A stretch of 64,000 nt of DNA from Bursaphelenchus xylophilus. Lineage: Eukaryota; Nematoda; Chromadorea; Rhabditida; Aphelenchoididae. Where the stretch lies: the NCBI GenBank assembly GCA_904066235.2, contig CAJFCV020000001.1, positions 8,866,001 through 8,930,000 on the forward strand, read 5' to 3'. The first letter of the stretch is position 1. Every line of letters starts with the position of its first letter. A program made the translations under genes and the position numbers. Under the pieces are notes generated by a model. It was not told the origin of the DNA. It saw only the letters and a program-made list of their open reading frames with translations, and did no database searches. Below are positions 47,001 to 58,923 of this stretch, piece by piece.

Positions 47001-49326
47001 TTAAAACATTCGGAAGCCATTTCAAACGCTCCCCGATGGCGACATTCCGTCAATTGATTCCAAAAATAGCCGACAATACGCGGTAAGTGATCCGACCAAT
47101 CATTGCGTAAGAGATCGTCGGGAGACTGCAACAATTCATTTAAAAATTGGCAACTTACTCTTGTAACAATATTAGCGAAGATCTCGGAGACTGCTTTTAT
47201 AGTTCTCCAACAAGCCACCAGTAATCTTTGTGACTGCATTTTCTGAGTGAGCACTTGATCCGGCACATTTTTGTCTACCAAAAATTACATCTCCGAGTCA
47301 TTACTTACCCATATCATCCTCGTCATCAACGAAATCTTCATCCAAAACCATGCCTTCAGGAGATATACTGTGCAAAACAGGATTTACCATTTCCATCACA
47401 GAAAAACAAGGTAAAATAACATGGTCATTCGCCGCCCGTTGTACTGAAGGATCTGTCAGATCACATTTTGAAGTAATCGCAGACATTGCATTGAGAACTG
47501 TATGAATAGGGTTCTCGTTGGAAATAGATTGTAGATTAGGTTGAAGGCCATCAATCATCATTCTGGCTCGATTCCCGATATTATTTAGGATATCCACAAC
47601 ATTTTGAGGGCAAAATTCAGTTATAACTTTCATTTTGTAAACGATTCCATGCTGAGTTTTGGAGCAAGCAACAGTGTATTTCTGTAATGTCTCTTCGATC
47701 AAGGCGTTCCATCGAGTATCATCACCATATTTGTGCGATCTCAGTAGAAGGACGGCGGCCATATCCTGGCACTTCTCGTAACTGTCATCAAGTGATCTTA
47801 TCATGACATTAAAAAAATGAGCGGATGAAATTATCTGATGAAGCTCCAGAAGTTCATAAATAGTAACACCTAAAAAAATCAGTTTAAAAAATGTAAAACA
47901 TACCTTTCACTTTTCCATCAAAAACAGTTGAATGAAGTTCTCTAAGAACATGGAAAACAAAGAATCTGCGGTTGAAATTAGCAGACTTGTCGAGAGATAC
48001 CACGCAAACATCATGCAATCTATGAAGAAAATGCTTGAAGGAACTCAAACTATTATACCCATGAGATTGCAAGATGTGTGCCATTCTGGAAAATAGCTAA
48101 AAAACAACAGTAATATTACCGCTGAGTCTTACTTTCTTCACACAGTCGACGATCGGATCTCTGATTGACGGACTCTCAATTGTCATGGAGAAGGTGATCA
48201 AGTGTAATATCAATTCCAAATCTAGTTCACTCAACGGCATGGAGACTCTAGGATGGCAACAAAGCGTTTTCAATGCTAGTAATCGTACCTAAAAAACATA
48301 AAGTCGCTAATAGAACTCCATACCGTATCATCTCCATGAATTGAAGCTAATCTCAATGTCTTCTCCTCGATAAGTTGATCCCAAGTAAAAGTATTTCCCA
48401 CAGAATATGATATAATTGATTCACACACAAGAATCTTGGACTCAATTTTGTCGTTTTCTGAATTTTATGGTGATTAAGAAAAATAAAATACCTAAAAGTT
48501 CTTTAACGTGGTCGGAAAACCAATTTGCAAGATGATTATTCTTCAAAATCATTGACAGTAACCTTCCCAATACTCGAACATCACAGCAATTCTTGATCAT
48601 TCTTTTCAAAAATTTGAGATGAACCTGGCGTCGTCCATCACTTACCGTTAAATCGGCTATCAAGAAGTGTAATGCCTAAACAAGGAAGGTTATTTAAACA
48701 GCAAAGAAACCATACAGAATTTCGTAGGCCCGCATTGTACAAATTTTCGTAATTCCGTTCGACGAATTCCTCTGAGGCTTCATAACTTCGTGACCATTTG
48801 CAGAGTAATAACTAAACTTAAGGAATAGAGCATAAATAAAATGTAATGCCTACCGTAATCCGTCCCCGCAACTTTTCCCGAATATTATTTTGATTAAATT
48901 TACATTGAACTTCCTTCAAAACCGTACAATCCAACGCTCCACAAGACTGACAAGTCTTTCCATGCCCTTCCAGGAACGCTTCTAAACATTCTACACCTGA
49001 GTGTGAGATGAAGTCGTTTCGATGGGCAATCATGGCAAGGATAATATCGGTCACTTTTAATTGTACAGCCGTTTCTATTTTGACGTCGCACACACTAAAA
49101 TATGAACGCTATATAAAGCTTACACTTACCCCAGAAGAAAAAGGCATCGTTTAAGGCAGTGCAAATAAGAGGTATCACTTATTTCTGCAGGATACAAGGA
49201 TATTAATCTGTTCAAAGCAAAATCCCGAATAAAAATTTGATGTTCACTACAGCATCTCTTCTTCCAATCATCGCTGAACCCTTTTTCAATTGCCCTTACT
49301 CCCTCTATGCCTTCAGCGTGGGCCAT
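44063..49326 (-). CDS. THADA/TRM732-like HEAT-repeat protein
   Basis: Seventeen minus-strand exons join in phase to 1232 residues: 49326-49130, 49094-48854, 48811-48716, 48675-48492, 48457-48324, 48288-48133, 48096-47904, 47869-47309, 47274-47159, 47125-46897, 45913-45751, 45683-45450, 45411-45069, 45026-44926, 44889-44617, 44583-44379 and 44335-44063. Recognition rests on the DUF2428 core: SQRLLVACWRTIKAVSEIF, then STRRSAGLPHLVTAIL, both signature stretches of THADA. The remainder is helical and repeat-like. In yeast the homologue TRM732 assists 2'-O-methylation of the tRNA anticodon loop; in animals THADA also affects energy balance. The protein is shorter than human THADA (about 1950 residues). 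The 982-bp intron 10 contains a separate gene on the plus strand. The start ATG follows AAAATTAG by 5 bases. Individual small exons are less certain than the overall call. Confidence 0.82.
45990..46825 (+). CDS. Secreted Cys-rich protein (T20D4.11/DUF19-like) nested in a THADA intron
   Basis: Exons 45990-46186, 46231-46397, 46436-46565 and 46600-46825 join in phase to 239 residues. A signal peptide (MQTPFILIAATVFVGYC) is followed by a domain with regularly spaced cysteines (KCHETC, KICQ, SECVKTSNC, YDLCN, EGCLRTYLD, ENECR, MICF, EKCPG, QCYPLG). The spacing and amphipathic segments resemble the nematode-specific DUF19/T20D4.11-like family, whose function is unknown. The whole gene lies inside intron 10 of the THADA homologue on the opposite strand. 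The last intron (46566-46599) is only 34 nt. If it is not removed the protein ends at once (AGG TGA) and loses the last three or four cysteine positions. No promoter element is obvious. Confidence 0.7.
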
Positions 49327-49479
49327 TTTGCCTAATTTTTTGAGATTTTCCCGAATTATTTTCTTTTTTAATCGTTACTGACATTTCGTCTTCAAAATTA
49401 TTAATTTTTAGGAAAATTTTGGATTTTTCTGGCAGTCTAATACGTTTGGCGCTTCGGCGTGGTCTAGACATAAGTGTCA
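49327..49479. promoter_or_regulatory. Shared promoter region between THADA and pph-5
   Basis: Only 153 bp separate the divergent start codons of THADA (minus) and pph-5 (plus), so both must take their proximal control sequence from here. The stretch is AT-rich near THADA and CG-containing near pph-5 (TTTGGCGCTTCGGCGTGG). The role is inferred from position. Confidence 0.55.
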
Positions 49480-51310
49480 ATGGGTGTGGATATTATGAGC
49501 GAAGTCCTTCAAGAATGCCAGATCTCCGAATCTGACGACCCTAAGAAAGCTGCTCAAGACGTAAAAAACGAGGCAAACAAATATTTCAAAGGCAAGTTTC
49601 CGGTTTACACTGACTCTTCGGAATTTTAGAACAGAAATATGACAAGGCTGTCGAATTGTACTCAAGGGCCATTGAGTTGGACCCCACCGATCCTATCTTT
49701 TACAGCAATCGGAGTTTTGCGTACATCAAGAAAGAGCTGTTTGGATTAGCATTAGCCGATGCCGATAAAGCTCTAGAATTAAAACCATCGTTTGTGAAGG
49801 CCTACTTCAGACGAGCTTCCGCCAATCTGGCATTGGGAAAGTACAAGAAAGCTCTGACCGATTATGATACCGTTCGAAAGGCATGCCCCAATGATAAGGA
49901 TGTTCAGAAGAAGTATGAAGAGGTCAATAAGATTGTAAAACGCATTGCTTTTGAAAAGGCTATTGCGGTGGATGAACCCAAAAGCATTGCTGAGTCCATT
50001 CATCTTGAGGCCTATCGTGAGTTCTTCAATGTTTAATACTGATTCTTTTAGCTGTCGAAGCAAGCTATACTGGGCCTCGACTGGATGGGGATGTAACAAA
50101 GGAATTTATGGATGAGCTTGTCGAAACCTTCAAGAAACAAGGAAAACTTCACATAAAATACGCGTATAAAGTAAGTTTTTATTATCATTGTTATTTTTTT
50201 TATAGATTTTGCTTAAAATAAGGGAACTCTTTGGGAAGTACACTACGCTACGTGAGATCACCGTTCCACCAAAGCAAAAGTTTACAATTTGTGGCGACGT
50301 TCACGGCCAATTTTATGATCTCTGCAATATATTTGAACTAAACGGTAAACCATCCGAGACAAATCCTTATGTAAGTTTTATCAGCAAGACATGATTAGAA
50401 ATTATTTTTTGTGAATGAAAATTAATCTCTGCAGCTTTTCAATGGCGATTTTGTGGATCGAGGTTCATTTTCTGCTGAAACAATCTTCACTTTGTTTGGT
50501 TATAAACTTTTGTATCCAGAGCATTTCCATTTATCCCGGGGAAATCACGAAAGTGATGTCATGAACAAGATGTATGGATTTGAAGGAGAAATCAAGGCCA
50601 AATTCAACATGAGGATGGCTGAGTTCTTTTCCGAAATTTTCAATTATCTACCATTGTGCCATGTTATCAACAAGAAGATCTTTGTATGTTTAAACGTGAT
50701 ATGTCTACCTGGAAACTTTGCATTGAGTAATATATCTGGTTTGTCTTTCAGGTTTGTCACGGAGGTTTATTCTCGAAAGATGGTGTCACTCTCGACCAAA
50801 TCCAGAAAGTCAGCCGAGTCCGTCAGCCTCCAGATGAGGGAATAATGACAGATTTATTGTGGGCGGATCCCCAGCCAATCCCGGGAAGATTCCCATCAAA
50901 ACGTGGAGTCGGCCTTCAATTTGGTCCCGATGTCACTCAGAAGTTCTTGCAAGACAACGACTTGTTATACGTTGTGCGGTAAGATTTGTTACGTAATTCA
51001 CTTCAAATTGTGTTGCTTTTGTAGATCTCACGAAGTCAAACCCGAAGGTTATGAAAAACATCATGATGGCAAGTGCTACACGATATTCAGTGCCCCCAAT
51101 GTAAGTCTTAACAATGCATTAATAACAGTGTTCCTTTGATCAGACGCTATTGTTTTTTAATTGCAGTACTGTGATTCCATGGGTAACCTTGGCGCCTTTA
51201 TTACTATAACAGGTGACAACTTGGAGCCCCATTTTACTACGTTCGAAGCCGTCCCTCATCCAAACATCAAGTCGATGTATTATGCCAACTCTATGTTTGA
51301 CTTCGCGTAG
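49480..51310 (+). CDS. pph-5: Serine/threonine protein phosphatase 5 (PP5)
   Basis: Exons 49480-49591, 49630-50016, 50052-50170, 50206-50370, 50435-50683, 50752-50978, 51025-51100 and 51167-51310 join in phase to 492 residues, the normal length of PP5. Residues ~25-135 are three TPR repeats ([46 protein letters not shown]), which bind the Hsp90 tail and autoinhibit the enzyme. The metallophosphatase domain follows with [32 protein letters not shown] and IRSHEV-like [10 protein letters not shown]. The enzyme dephosphorylates Hsp90 clients in cytosol and nucleus. ATG 49480 is preceded by an in-frame TAA; a second in-frame ATG follows at 49495. Intron 1 begins with GCAAGT, a GC-AG intron. Confidence 0.95.
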
Positions 51311-54300
51311 TTGTAGTGGATAGTCAACGAATCTTAAGGAAATCTCCATTGTTGTTTTTTGTTCTAAATTTGTTAAAGTCTATAAATCAAATTCTAAGAT
51401 TTTTATAGTAATTTTTGATGTAGAAGGTAAAAGTTTTGATTTACTGATATGTTTACATAGTGTAAAAGCCATTGCAATCATTTTCCTCCGTGCGTATCTT
51501 TCAATTCTGTGTCGCGAAATATCAGAGGAAAGCGGCGAAGGAAACGGGTCCAAAACTGCATAATAAATGTGTCTCTCACTTCTATTACCCCTGAGGCTAT
51601 GGTGGTGGTGCGAAGAAAGTTGGGCCAAGAAGAAACTGGTGAAGTGGGGTGTGATAGAAGGATGGAAAACACCAAGATATGTGATGGGGTTATGGTAGAT
51701 AGGGACGTGTTCGTATCGAATTAATGGATAGAATACGGAAGATGTCATGGTGGGAATGTACTCCATATAAGGGCATCGAATTTGAAGACGAGGTTGAACT
51801 TTGTTCGCAAAGATGAGGTTTAGTTTACGGTTCACGACTTGCAATAAAGTGTTGAGATGTGAACTGCGATAAAGGAAAGGTTTTAAATTTTGGTGGTGAC
51901 TGTTGATATTTTCATAACGAAAATTACTTGTCGATTGGAAATATTCCCTACCAAAAATATAGACTTCCTAAGTGTAATCATAACTTTAAGATTCCGAGAG
52001 CTTTTTGTTTGTGGCATTAGTTCCTTTCTTCTTACACTTCCACCCCATTTATTGACAAGAAATTCTCCACTAAAAGGCGTTTATATCGGGCATAAGCATT
52101 GGCTCTGTTCTCATTATTATCGTGTATTGTTTCGTCGGTTCTCACACCATTATTTCCATCTCTTAAAGGCACTGCACTCTTCCTTAGCTCTCTCCTTTCA
52201 TCTTCTTCAACAAAAGGGGCCTTGGCCCCATTTTATGGCCCCAAAAAAGAGAAAAGGAGAGGAAATGATGGGAATGACGTCCTTCGAGATTCCTTCTTCT
52301 GTCAGTTTATTTAGGGCTTGATTGGTGCACCTGTCGTCGTTATAAACTCATTAATCAAAACTCTTGCCATCAGGTAACAGTAGCCGTTGCAAACGGTCCG
52401 AACAAACTCTAGACAATCAGAATTTAAGATGACAGTTTGTGTACATAAAATGGACTATTAAGGGGTATGGGGTTCGTCAAAGTGTGCTGAGGTTTATCGG
52501 ACCGGAACTTGTACCTATCGCTTTAAATTGAGTCAGCCCTTATTCCGGTCGATCCTCAGTGAGAAGGGCTCTCAACCCACGTTGTAAAGTTTACTGTACT
52601 TTTAGAAATTTAGAAAAAATTAGTTCACCGTAACCACCCGACTAAACCCACTTTACATTTAAACCCACATCATCGGTAATCCTCCACCTACACAGGGCCA
52701 TCTCTTTCTAATTCGAGTATTTATCTGAACACTACTACTACATTCCCATTGACAATGTATTTTTTATTCGTTATTTAGCTACTAACGAGTGGTTATTAAT
52801 TGCAGATTATTATTCCGTTGTTGCTGGTTAAAATTGTTTATTTTATTGTTACGTATACCTGAGATAAAATTGTTTGAAGGTGAAATCCCTTGGGGAAAAT
52901 AAGTGTTCCCTTCCATTCTTACTGTTTTGAAAGGTTTAAACTTTTTATTATAAGCCGTACAATCAATTACTGAGTCGTTAAATTGAAGCCGAAGATTTTA
53001 GAGCAACCTTAAATGTTCTTGCCCAATATGTAATCGGAAACCTTTGAAAACTCCAGGACCGTAGTCGTAACACCTTTTATAACCCATATAACTCCCTCAG
53101 CGCCACTTAAAAATCCTGCCAAACCACGAATTTCTCTGCGAACAGCTCTTTGCCATAAATCTTGCCCTGGGTCCAGGATTTTAATCTTTATTTCCCCGAT
53201 CACAAAACTTTTTTATCCAATTTGCAGGTGAATGACATATTATTCGAAAATCTTTTCTGTCACATTTTCGGGCCGCGGGAAAGCGAGGCGCGGCCAAAAA
53301 AGCTGTGGAGGCCCGTCCCAAAAATCTTTTCCTTTTTTGCGGACAAAGCGGCGGCCGATGGGATTCGGAGTGACAGCCGGTTGTTTATAGTGTGTGTGAG
53401 GAGGGGGGAACAGCGGGGCGAGCGAGAACCTAACATACCAAGAGACCCAGTCACGGACGCAGCATGGATATTGCGGATGGGGGCAGAGAAAAGTAGTGCG
53501 CAGTAGATGTAGTATCCCCATATACGATGGGGTGTTAGAGTAGAGAGCCGGCGGGAATGTTAGACGTATTCCATGGACACAGTTGGCCATATCAAAAGAG
53601 ACATAGGATACATCACGCATCTCGAGCGTCCTGGCCGCCCTCTCTTTCTCTTCGACCCGAAAAGTAGTGGTAGTTGTTGTTGTAGACGCAGTAATAGCCA
53701 TGGCCGCCTTCAGTTTGCGTGTACATTCCTTTTCTTCGTATATTTCTTGAAAAAGGAGGGGGGTTGTGGATGGGCCGGATGCCGGAACTCTATCTGAAGA
53801 AGCAAAAAGAGGAAACCCTCGGGCCGTTCTCGGCGGGCCCACAAGATGCAGATGATAGACTACATGAAGGCCAAGATGAAGATGAAGCGTAGAAGGCCAT
53901 CCAGAAGAAGGAGGGGGATTCTCTGCTTTCCCCGTTTTTTGCACATTTAAGTCCATGTAGTCGTTTATTTATGAGAGACGAAAGGCCATTTTACATATTT
54001 ATTGACGGGCGTGAGTTGAGACACGGGTCAACGCGGCTAATAATTGATGCAAAGTTGGAGCCGGTCTTTTTTCCTTATTATTAGATGGTTTTCAATTAAT
54101 TTCAATTCTTCAAATATTTTGCCACTCATTTTTTATTACATACGGCATTACGTGAAACTTATCAAAAAGATGATTAAACACAAAACTTTGCATTATTTTG
54201 CCTCCGCTATCTACGTCGATTTAGCTGTTATTTTATGCTTATGTAATTTCTTTCCCGATGCAATTACGTATGTTGCATTTACATCGAGAACACGCAACAT

Positions 54301-57300
54301 GGCAAAGTACCTAGCTCAGCATGAAATATTTAGAGCTTGGTTAGAGAACGGGCATTTTATGTTCATCTTTTTTAATGTATTACATTTTAAATGTTGATTT
54401 AACCAAAAACATGAAACTTAATTGACTTATACGACTTGTTGATACATTTCGACTTTTTTGTTTTTCCATGAGCTTGACTACAATCCTTTTCCTCTGGGAT
54501 TAACTAACTATGCACCTTTCCTTACCAACAATCCCTATAGAGTACAGTCTCTGTCCTCCAGTCGCTTCCAAACCCTTCGTCCGTTCTGCACGGATTTAAT
54601 GGACAGAACAGAGAATGATGGCGTGCTGGGTTAGGACGGATGTTGATGAGAAGTCAAGGCTTCATTCTAGGCCTCTGCATTGTCTTTATGAGTCCTCATC
54701 AACATCTATTCGCTCCCATTTCCTAAATGAGAATTTACATTTTTGGGAAAGAATTCCGACTTACAATTACGAAAAGAAGACGCAGTACGTGCATCACTGT
54801 TTTTATTATCCGCTAAGACTACCCGCTGTTTCAAATCGTGGTCATTAATCCTTGGAGGCTTCTTTGGCCTGGGATTACCGTGTTTTCGATTAATCAAAGA
54901 TGCCCTTTCTTTGTGACATTGTTTTGGCCAATTGGCTCGTTTATTTCTTTTCACTTTTTTCCTGATTCTTATTTAATAACACAGTGAACTCTCATTTTCA
55001 GACGTCTTATGTCACTTGGCACATTGCAAGTTTTTGTTTTGCGCGCAAATGTCGTGATGACGAAGTGACCTTTCCTTTCCCAACTCCTAAGTCGTTGCTA
55101 ATCCATTGATCCCCGAGGCACTCTTTGGTCAGTCTGACTCTGACATGGGATTAGTGCCTTATATTTGGCAAGATTTATGGTGTTGATGAATCCTCGGCAT
55201 TCTCGGCTTAAAGTTGTTTATGAAAATGGGGTTGTAGAAAATTACGACATTCTTTTGCTTTTTATATCGATTTTTTTGCAAAAAGAACTTGTAGCAAACA
55301 AAAGGCACAATGATAAGTTTTCAAAGAGTGCAAGACACCCCTGATTTTGCTTTTAACTCCGATTTTTCTTTCGAATCTGTCATTTCCAAACCTTTGTTAT
55401 TAGGAGTAGCATATTATAACGCCAGGAGTAAAAAATATTTTTCGACCACCGCGGTGACAAGTAGCACTGTAACAAATTTTATTAAATTTCTGAAACAATC
55501 AACCAATCTTTTTCCACGTCATCATTTTTTGCACAATGCGTCTACAGTTTCCGGGGAAATCCTGCAATCATATACTTTGTTTACTCTATTCCTGAGTCAG
55601 GATTCAGACGTTTTAAATGTCTAGATAACAATTATTTTTGAATAATTTAATTTAAAAAAATCGCCTTCAGTCTTCGGAAGAACTGACAGGAAGTTTCCGA
55701 TACGAAGAAGGCAATTTTGTGTTGCAGTCTGATCTCCATTTGCTTTGTATTTTCCCGCTTTATGTTAATAACTTCAAATAATTTTGTTTGGTTCCGTAAA
55801 ATGTTGCTTTTACACGTCGTATTTCATATCAAAGTGGGGTTCTATTTACTTTGCGGCACGTGGAACTACTTTATGCCAAGTTAGGGGACATTTGTTTGCC
55901 CACTTTCGAACTTTGGCCAGGCCAAGGGAGTTGTAGAAGTATAGATGATGTCTCTGGAACTATCAATATTTCTTAATGAATTCATTTAAAGTACTGGCAT
56001 TACGCAAATTGAACGTACCCTTAACAAATATTATGCAGGACATTTGATGAGGTTATTCAAATACGGCCCCTCTCACCCTTCGGCCCTCCCTTCGAAAAGC
56101 CATCACTTTTGATTATTAACCAACGACTCTTATTTTACACCAATGTTTATCCAAGAAGGGTCCTCCTCGGATGTTTGCCTTTCCTCGATGTATATCTCTG
56201 TTGGGGAAAGGCACCTTATATATGTATATATAGTTTCGAGGCGGCCTCACGCGCGCAGACGTGACCGCGTTTAATTGACTTGATGGCCGCAGGGCAAGAG
56301 TTAATTTGAGAGCCGGCCTTCCATTTTTTCGCCCTCAGGCCGCTGTCGTTTTTATGCTGCTATTTTACATTTTTATGTCTCGAATAAGAGAATAAGACGC
56401 TTCTTTCTTCCGGGGAAAAAGGGAGAACGAAGCCGGGTTTGGAGTGTGGAAAATTCAACAAAATGACGTCTTCATCCATCCTTATTATAATACATAATAT
56501 TGGTCATGTTTTAACAAGATCATTAACGTATAAGCCGTGAAAACAGACTCATTTCGTTGGACAAGAATTAAAAATTAAAGCTGCATTAACACAGGATTTT
56601 TTTTGTCGAACTATTTTCCGCGCTTTACTTTTGTGTTGTCAAAAGGATTTTCAATGTTAAATCTTGTGAAAAAAATGATTTTTTTGCAGCCTTCCCTCGA
56701 GCAATTTGCCGCCCAGCTCTCAGATCATGCACCGAAATTAGCGGCCCAACCAGGAATCCGGAAGAAGAGAGAGAGAGAAAAGAACGCTCCGAACGCATGT
56801 GGATCAGTGCGGTGAATGTAGGTCGTTGATCTCGTTTTGATGACATTTCCATGTTCTTGCGGCCAAGGGATTTCCGTTCTTAAAATCATTTCTTGATCAC
56901 CCAGGAGTTTTTTTTTTGTTAATTTGCGCAAGGGAAAAATCGTTGCAGCGTATTTTACGTTTTGATAATTTGACATTCCAATCGTTTTTAGTCTGGAAGG
57001 GAATTTAGAAACTCAATCTATATGCATGCCAATTTACGTGGCCATCTTTCCCATGGCCAATTTAGGCTTCCTTTTCCCGAGGGAGGGTCTTCATTGTTCT
57101 CTTATAATCAGCCACTTAATCATCTCTTCTGAAGTCCTCGTTACCTCAAACAATTTTATATTATTCATGCTCTGTTTTCTTCCAGCGCTTCAAAACTTTC
57201 GCCGACGCTCTTCCGTGCTCTTCCGTTCCCTTTTCCGTTTCCTTTTTTTAAGAAAATTCAGTCATCTTTTTTTCTCTGACCGTCTCTCCATTTTGGGGTG

Positions 57301-58923
57301 CTTTTTGTGGTAAAATGGCACAACCCCTTGATTTTAGATAAATTTTTTTGGTGACGTAACTTCAAAGAATTTCGTTAATGAAATATTTAAATTTTACTGA
57401 TGATTTACATGGAAAAGATTTATTTATTATGCTTTCATTGGTTTAATATCACCCGTTATTTTTGCTCTAAATCATCTATTTTCCATTTTTTTGTACTCTG
57501 GCAAATTTTTCATTAAATTTTCCCCTTGACCTCATATGCCATTGGACCCGTCCATTCTTATAAACGTTTCCTTAATTTCCGCAAAACTGGAAATTTTGGA
57601 AATTGATGGCGTAATCGAGTTTAGTGATAACGGTAGAAAAAGAGGATGACACAGGGCAGAAAAAAACAACTCTGGAGACTCAATTGTTCCGGGCATTCAT
57701 AAGTCATTCGGCCTCTGACATTTCTATTGACGGGGTAAATGTTTCGGCCACTTATGGTAGTTCCCTGTGGCTTTTAGGCTACAATTCAAATGTATTTTTG
57801 CATCTGAAATTGGCTAAACAAAAGTTGGAAACATTTTTTAGTTGTTATTGGGACAAATTAGTTTAGAGGGCACTACTTTGACAAGGTCTGCCTATTGCCG
57901 TTTCTTTTTCTCCATTGAACCAATAGACTAAACCGAAGTTCAACTCGTTTCTTTTAACCTTCAAATGCAGCTTTGCATCTGTTATGGGATACTGTGCCGT
58001 TACAGATTACTAGTTCCTAGCAATAATTGTGATTACCAGCCAGTTTTTATGCATTAGGAATAAGCACTGAACTAAGAGGTACATTTCTTCGGATGACTAT
58101 TTATATATTACAAACCTAATTATCGTCTTTGCTAATAAGCTTCTAACTCCGAAAGCATTTAAAATCCCATCCCATCCACCCTTCCGCCTCTCCGACGCAG
58201 CTTTGACTAGGCATCCGTCAAGATGTACATAACATAAAAATAATAAATGTAACAATATTTCGGGCATAATGTATGTTGTAAAGCGGGCATTTGTCCTGAG
58301 CGTTTTGACCTTGGAGGGTGCATAAAACTTCATCGTCCCGAACCCGAAAAAGCACCGCGCCTGAGGGCGGCGGGAAGAAGATAGAACGTCTCAAGAAGAT
58401 ACGGCGACGTCTTCGGCGGGCTGTATGTATAGGTCCCCTGCTTGTGTCCCCCAGTTCATACGTGTTGAGGGGTGTTGGAGGAGTGGGGGGAAAAGTTTTT
58501 GGGCCCAAAATTGTCTCCCAATTGGCCGCAATACATCCCCCGGCATAACATAAATATTCCGGCCGCGCTCGTTTCAGACGTCCTCCTCTTCCTCAGCGCT
58601 CCACCCGTTCAGCCGTCAAGTTGTCGCAGCGATTCCCCGAGGAGAGCGCCTACCGTCCAGCCGAAGCGGTGGTCGTCGGGCGGCGCTCGGACGCCCCCGT
58701 CAAAGGCGCCGCCGACCCCGCCGACACGGCTTCTAGGCACGGTCAGAGGACCGACCGGAACACGGGGATCCTGCCCCCTTATCAGCTCGAAGATCTCGAT
58801 CGACTCAGTGGACTGGAGCGGCTTGAACCCGCCTTTCTTCAGGTGGATCACCAGACTTGGCATCCGGAAGATCAAGAGGGATCCAGCTCACAAATTCTAC
58901 AGGACCCTTCTTGTCGGGCAGAA
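51311..58923. other. 7.6-kb intergenic region
   Basis: I found no gene that can be supported. A CG-rich block at about 53270-53470 and another at 58300-58920 are open in several frames on both strands; the second directly precedes the GPR158-like gene and is probably its promoter and 5' leader, or extra N-terminal coding sequence. Frames at 51380-51844 (minus) and 55310-55624 (plus) lack recognisable domains. Confidence 0.5.

Noticed and set aside
48761..48811. Alternative acceptor and frame for THADA exon 3 starting at FSYYSANG
   Set aside because: That frame needs a downstream join that meets a stop; the LLLCKWSRSYE frame with donor GTATGG joins in phase to exon 4.
51380..51844. 154-residue open frame on the minus strand after pph-5
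   Set aside because: It has an ATG and reasonable length but no signal, domain or splice context; it may be chance in the pph-5 3' region. Transcript evidence would be needed.
53240..53956. 238-residue open frame on the minus strand
   Set aside because: It lies across a CG-rich stretch with a Thr run (ACC/ACT repeats) and Pro/His-rich low complexity, and another frame is open on the plus strand.
55310..55624. 104-residue open frame on the plus strand
   Set aside because: No recognisable motif, isolated in AT-rich intergenic DNA.
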